64,000 nucleotides of DNA from Geochorda sp036562495 (lineage in GTDB: Bacteria; Bacillota; Limnochordia; Limnochordales; Geochordaceae): contig DATCKA010000030.1 in NCBI GenBank assembly GCA_036562495.1, positions 148,283-212,282 on the forward strand, given 5' to 3'. Of this stretch, positions 60,411 to 64,000 are shown piece by piece. Numbering within the stretch: the first letter of the stretch is position 1; every line of letters starts with the position of its first letter. The notes under the pieces were generated by a model. That model had not been told where the DNA came from and did no database searches. It saw only the letters and a program-made list of their open reading frames with translations. Made by a program: the position numbers and the translations under genes.

Positions 60411-60494
60411 ACCCGCTTCCAGACTGTGGCTAGTATGCCGCGGGACGGAAGGTCTAACACGCCGGATCCGCAGGCGAGCGCGAGGACGGGCCCC

Positions 60495-61775
60495 TCAGGC
60501 GCTCTCCTCTCGCTTGCGGGCGCGAGGGGCGCTGGCGGCCGGGCGGTCTACCCGGATGAGGCGGGGCGGCACCCCTCGCTCCACCACCTCGGCCGTCACC
60601 GTGCACTTCTTGACGTCACCGGCCGAGGGCACCTCAAACATGACGTCCAGCATGATCTCCTCGATGATGGAGCGCAGGCCCCGGGCGCCGCTCTTGCGCT
60701 CCATGGCCTTGCGGGCGATGGCGCGCAGGGCGTCCTCGGTAAACTCCAGCTCCACCCCGTCCATCTCCATCAGCTTCTTGTACTGCTTGATGAGGGCGTT
60801 CTTGGGCTCGACCAGGATCCGCACCATGTCGTCCTCGGTCAGAGCGTCGAGGGCGACCACGATGGGGAGCCGGCCGATGAACTCGGGGATCATGCCGAAC
60901 TTGAGCAGGTCCTCCGGCATCACCTGGCGCAGGATGTCGCCGATCTGGCGCTCCTGCTTGCTCTGGATGGTGGCGCCGAAGCCCATGGTCTTCTGGCGGA
61001 TGCGGTTTTCGATGATCTTCTCCAGGCTCTCGAAGGCTCCGCCGCAGATGAAGAGGATGTTGGTGGTGTCGATCTGGATGAACTCCTGGTGGGGGTGCTT
61101 GCGTCCGCCCTGCGGCGGCACGCTGGCCACCGTGCCCTCCAGGATCTTGAGCAGGGCCTGCTGCACGCCCTCGCCCGAGACGTCCCGGGTGATGGACGGG
61201 TTCTCCGACTTGCGGGCGATCTTGTCGACCTCGTCGATGTAGATGATGCCGCGCTCGGCCCGCTCCACGTCGTAGTCGGCGTTTTGGATGAGCCGCAGCA
61301 GGACGTTCTCCACGTCCTCGCCCACGTAGCCGGCCTCCGTCAGCGAGGTGGCGTCCGCGATGGCGAAGGGCACGTTGAGGATGCGGGCCAGGGTCTGGGC
61401 TAACAGCGTCTTGCCCGAGCCCGTGGGCCCCAGCAAGAGGATGTTGCTCTTCTGCAGCTCGACGTCATCGGCCCGCATGCCGGCGTTGATGCGCTTGTAG
61501 TGGTTGTAGACGGCCACCGAGAGCACCTTCTTGGCGTGCTCCTGGCCGACGACGTACTGGTCCAGGATGGCCTTGATCTCGGCCGGCTTGGGCAGCGTGC
61601 CGAGCTGGGCGTCGATCTCCTCGGCGCCCTGGTCGTCGATGATCTCGTTGCACAGCTCGACGCACTCGTCGCAGATGTAGACGCCCGGGCCCGCGATGAG
61701 CTTCTTCACCTGCTCCTGCGGCTTGCCGCAGAAGGAGCACTTCAGTTGCGCCTTCTCGTCGGAAAACTTGATCAT
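60495..61775 (-). CDS. clpX: ATP-dependent unfoldase ClpX
   Basis: AAA+ unfoldase that feeds substrates to ClpP, 426 aa. The N-terminal zinc-binding domain has Cys13/Cys16 and Cys35/Cys38 (CSFC and CDEC). Walker A GPTGSGKT is at 116-123, Walker B IIYIDEVDKI, the pore/sensor region is SVPPQGGRKHPHQEFIQIDT, and GRLPIVVALDALTEDD with RGLRSIIEEIMLDVMFE complete the small domain. The IGF-type ClpP-binding loop corresponds to KTMGFGA (residues near 270). It follows clpP by 54 bp. Confidence 0.98.
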   Translation of the reverse strand: MIKFSDEKAQLKCSFCGKPQEQVKKLIAGPGVYICDECVELCNEIIDDQGAEEIDAQLGTLPKPAEIKAILDQYVVGQEHAKKVLSVAVYNHYKRINAGMRADDVELQKSNILLLGPTGSGKTLLAQTLARILNVPFAIADATSLTEAGYVGEDVENVLLRLIQNADYDVERAERGIIYIDEVDKIARKSENPSITRDVSGEGVQQALLKILEGTVASVPPQGGRKHPHQEFIQIDTTNILFICGGAFESLEKIIENRIRQKTMGFGATIQSKQERQIGDILRQVMPEDLLKFGMIPEFIGRLPIVVALDALTEDDMVRILVEPKNALIKQYKKLMEMDGVELEFTEDALRAIARKAMERKSGARGLRSIIEEIMLDVMFEVPSAGDVKKCTVTAEVVERGVPPRLIRVDRPAASAPRARKREESA

Positions 61776-61829
61776 GCCCTCTGTGTCGCCCCCCGCGGGC
61801 CCGGATCGGTCCTGGCGCCGGGTAGGTCC

Positions 61830-62435
61830 CTAGCGCTTGGCAGGCCGTGCGGGCTCCCTGAGGATCTCGTCGACGATCCCGTACTCCCTGGCCTCCTCGG
61901 CCGACATGTAGAAGTTGCGGTCGGTGTCCTTCTCGATACGCTCGATGGGCTGGCCGGTGTGCTTGCTCAGGATCTCATTGCCGATGTGCTTGAGGCGCAG
62001 GATCTCCCGTGCCTCGATCTCGATCTCGGTGGCCTGCCCCCGCACACCGCCCATGGGCTGGTGGATCATGACCCGGGAGTACGGCAGCGCATACCGCTTG
62101 CCCTTCTGGCCCGCCGCCAGCAGCAGGGCCGCCATGCTGGCCGCCAGGCCGATGCAGATGGTGGAGACGTTTTTGACGTACTGCATGGTGTCGTAGATGG
62201 CCAGCCCCGCGTACACCTCGCCGCCAGGGCTGTTGATGTACAGCGAGATGTCCTTGTCGGGGTCCTCCGACTGCAAGAAGAGCATCTGCGCGATGACGAG
62301 ATTGGCCAAGGTGTCGTCGATGGGGCCGCCGATGAAGATGATGCGCTCCTTGAGCAGGCGCGAGTAGATGTCGTAGGCCCTTTCGCCGCGGGGGGTCTGC
62401 TCCACGACGATGGGCACCAGCTGGCTGGTCACCAT
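61830..62435 (-). CDS. clpP: ATP-dependent Clp protease proteolytic subunit with Ser-His-Asn triad
   Basis: Barrel-forming serine protease partner of ClpX, 201 aa. Fold motifs are intact: INSPGGEVYAGLAIYDTMQ (oxyanion region), nucleophile Ser100 in GLAASMAALLL, and His125 in VMIHQPMGG. The catalytic Asp of typical ClpP (DTDRDNF in Bacillus, D172) aligns with Asn174 here (DTDRNFYMSAEE); codon AAC, plus-strand gtt at 61,914-61,916. An Asn-type triad is known in Listeria ClpP1, which works with a second ClpP. No second clpP is in the window. Located tig-clpP-clpX. Confidence 0.97.
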   Translation of the reverse strand: MVTSQLVPIVVEQTPRGERAYDIYSRLLKERIIFIGGPIDDTLANLVIAQMLFLQSEDPDKDISLYINSPGGEVYAGLAIYDTMQYVKNVSTICIGLAASMAALLLAAGQKGKRYALPYSRVMIHQPMGGVRGQATEIEIEAREILRLKHIGNEILSKHTGQPIERIEKDTDRNFYMSAEEAREYGIVDEILREPARPAKR

Positions 62436-62475
62436 GTCGGTCCTCCCACCTTCCGTGATGGGGTCGTCTGCAGCG

Positions 62476-63915
62476 TCAACCGGCGTGGGCCTCGGGCCGG
62501 GCCGGCTCGCCCGTGGCCTGCTGCTGGACCTCCAGCACGGCCGTCAGCTCGGCGGCCTCGTCCTCGCCGAGCCCCTCCTCCTCACGCTCGGTCACCTCGG
62601 CCTGCTCCACCAGCCAGGCCACGGTGCGCTCCCGGCGTAGCCCGATCCGCACCGACTCCCGCACGTCCTCCGCCAGCTGCTGCTGGCGGGCCTGCTCCTG
62701 CCGGCGGCGCCGCTCCGAGAGCTGGGCGGCGTCGCCGCGGCCCCGGATGGGCCCGAGTACCTCCTCGACGCGGCGCTCCACCTCGGCGGGGTCCGGCTCG
62801 ATGGACTCCTGGCGGGCGATCGCGTCGATCACCATCTCCTCCACCAGCTGCCGGCGCGCCTCGGGCTCCAGACTCTGCACCAGCTCCGAGGCGCTCCGCC
62901 CCGTCAGCTCCAGGTAGCGCTCCACCGTCAGGCCCTGGGCCGCGAGGCGCTCGGCCAGCTCCCGCAGGAGCCGGTCGGTCCTTCGCCGCAGCATGGGCTC
63001 GGGCACCTCGACCTTGGCCTCCTGCGTCACCCGCTCCACCACACGCCGGCGCAGCTCGGCCCGTCCCTTTCGGTCGGCCGACGCCTCCAGGCTACGGCGG
63101 ATGGCCGCCTTGAGCTCGCCCAGGTCGGCGTAGCCGCCCACCTGCTGCGCCAGCTCGTCGTCGATGGCCGGCAACCGCTTGGCCTTGACCGACTGCACGG
63201 TGACGGTGAAGGCCAGGCGCTTGCCCGCCAGGTCCTTGACCGGATAGTCGGCCGGCACGTCGAGCTCGAACTGGCGCTGCTCGCCGGGGCGCATCCCCTC
63301 GATGGCGGCGTCGAAGCCCGGCAGCACCTGCTCCGAGCCCACCTCCAGCGTGCGCCCCCGCGCCGCCCCGCCCCTGAAGGGCCGCCCGTCGAGGAGCGCG
63401 TCGTAGTCCACCTCGACGTAGAGCCCTCGTTGGACGGGCTGGTCCACCGGCTCCAGCACGGCCAGCTGCTCCTGCAGCCGGCGCAACACCCGGTCGACGT
63501 CGGCGTCGCTGACCCGGCGGACGACCCGCTCGACCTTCACCCCTCTATACGTACCCAGGGTGACCTCGGGCTTAACCGTCACCTCGGCCTTGAAGACGAG
63601 GGGTTTGTCCTCTTCCATCTGGACGATGTCGATCCGGGGGTCCTCCACCGGCTCCAGGCCGCTCTGCTCCACGGCCTCGCGGTAGGCCTGGGGGAGCAGG
63701 ATGTCCAGCGCCTCGTCGTAGACGGGCTGCACACCGAGCCGCGCCCGCAGCACTTCGGGGGGCACCCGGCCCGGGCGAAAGCCCGGCACCCGTACCCGCT
63801 GCGCCAGGCGCCGGTAAGCCTCGTCCATGCTGCGGCGTACCGTTTCGGCTGGCACCTCGACCTCGAGGGAGACCTTGCTACCTTCCAGGGGATGGACCGT
63901 TGCCTTCACGCTCAC
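62476..63915 (-). CDS. tig: Trigger factor (ribosome-associated chaperone/PPIase)
   Basis: Nascent-chain chaperone, 479 aa. The N-terminal ribosome-binding domain carries RVRVPGFRPGRVPPEVL, matching the GFRxGxxP signature (about residues 42-53). The central PPIase (FKBP-like) domain lies at about 160-245 (GLYVEVDYDALLDG, EQVLPGFDAAIEGMRPGEQ). A long helical C-terminal domain follows, with an acidic, Gln-rich tail. The start is GTG at 63,915 with AAGGAG correctly spaced. It is the first gene of the tig-clpP-clpX-lonB-lon series. The remaining 85 bp to the window end show no further gene. Confidence 0.97.
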   Translation of the reverse strand: MSVKATVHPLEGSKVSLEVEVPAETVRRSMDEAYRRLAQRVRVPGFRPGRVPPEVLRARLGVQPVYDEALDILLPQAYREAVEQSGLEPVEDPRIDIVQMEEDKPLVFKAEVTVKPEVTLGTYRGVKVERVVRRVSDADVDRVLRRLQEQLAVLEPVDQPVQRGLYVEVDYDALLDGRPFRGGAARGRTLEVGSEQVLPGFDAAIEGMRPGEQRQFELDVPADYPVKDLAGKRLAFTVTVQSVKAKRLPAIDDELAQQVGGYADLGELKAAIRRSLEASADRKGRAELRRRVVERVTQEAKVEVPEPMLRRRTDRLLRELAERLAAQGLTVERYLELTGRSASELVQSLEPEARRQLVEEMVIDAIARQESIEPDPAEVERRVEEVLGPIRGRGDAAQLSERRRRQEQARQQQLAEDVRESVRIGLRRERTVAWLVEQAEVTEREEEGLGEDEAAELTAVLEVQQQATGEPARPEAHAG

Positions 63916-64000
63916 GGGCGCGGCTCCTTCCGCGGGTCGTAGCCATGCGGCCCTAGACGCAAAATCAGCCTGATCGACCTCGCGCCGACCAGGCCGCCTT

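Overview
The window is about 64 kb of very GC-rich bacterial chromosome (roughly 70% G+C by eye), almost entirely coding, with many 4-nt ATGA stop/start overlaps and frequent GTG or TTG starts. Gene content points to a high-GC member of the Bacillota (Firmicutes). The evidence is a T-box leader on valS-folC, a DUF4321 gene, a forespore-type LonB, DUF512 and DUF554 genes, and the order valS-folC-SPOR-maf-radC-mreBCD-minCD. That order matches the Bacillus block folC-comC-spoIIB-maf-radC-mreBCD-minCD. MinE is present, and the only solute-binding protein has a signal peptidase I site instead of a lipobox. Both would fit a diderm Firmicute such as Limnochordia, but that is inference.

Layout. 1-14,372 (minus strand): shape, division and housekeeping cluster, read from a consensus promoter and T-box through valS, folC, a SPOR-domain gene, a CsoR-family regulator, DUF4321, maf, radC, mreB, mreC, mreD, mrdA (PBP2), minC, minD, minE and a truncated rodA. 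14,383-17,789 (minus): peptide-type ABC transporter with two permeases and a binding protein but no ATPase. 17,885-22,508 (minus): nitrilase-superfamily hydrolase, two half-size TauE/SafE proteins, UPF0173 hydrolase, isocitrate dehydrogenase, and an atypical SDR with a structured leader. 22,696-23,421 (plus): DUF554 protein.

23,443-36,540 (minus): respiratory complex I operon nuoABCDEFGHIJKL-N with its own promoter. nuoM is absent between nuoL and nuoN. 36,622-42,978 (plus): fused trehalose-6-phosphate synthase/phosphatase, GH31 alpha-glucosidase, DUF512 radical-SAM protein. 42,953-45,252 (minus): class II aldolase-like protein and an M24-fold protein that has lost most metal ligands. 45,403-47,229 (plus): typA/bipA. 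47,267-51,110 (minus): chemoreceptor-like protein, M23 peptidase and RNA m5U methyltransferase. 51,193-51,990 (plus): PRC-barrel protein. 52,022-56,090 (minus): double-CPYC disulfide oxidoreductase with a clear promoter and operator-like palindrome, cPGS-family P-loop protein, argF, lgt. 56,144-63,915 (minus): proteostasis block tig-clpP-clpX-lonB-lon. The ClpP has Asn in place of the catalytic Asp.

No rRNA, tRNA, CRISPR array, insertion sequence or phage gene was seen. No gene-free stretch exceeds 300 bases except the T-box/promoter region upstream of valS. The most rewarding second looks are the Ser-His-Asn ClpP, the NuoM-less complex I operon, the structured leader at 22,509-22,585, and the promoter/palindrome of the disulfide oxidoreductase.
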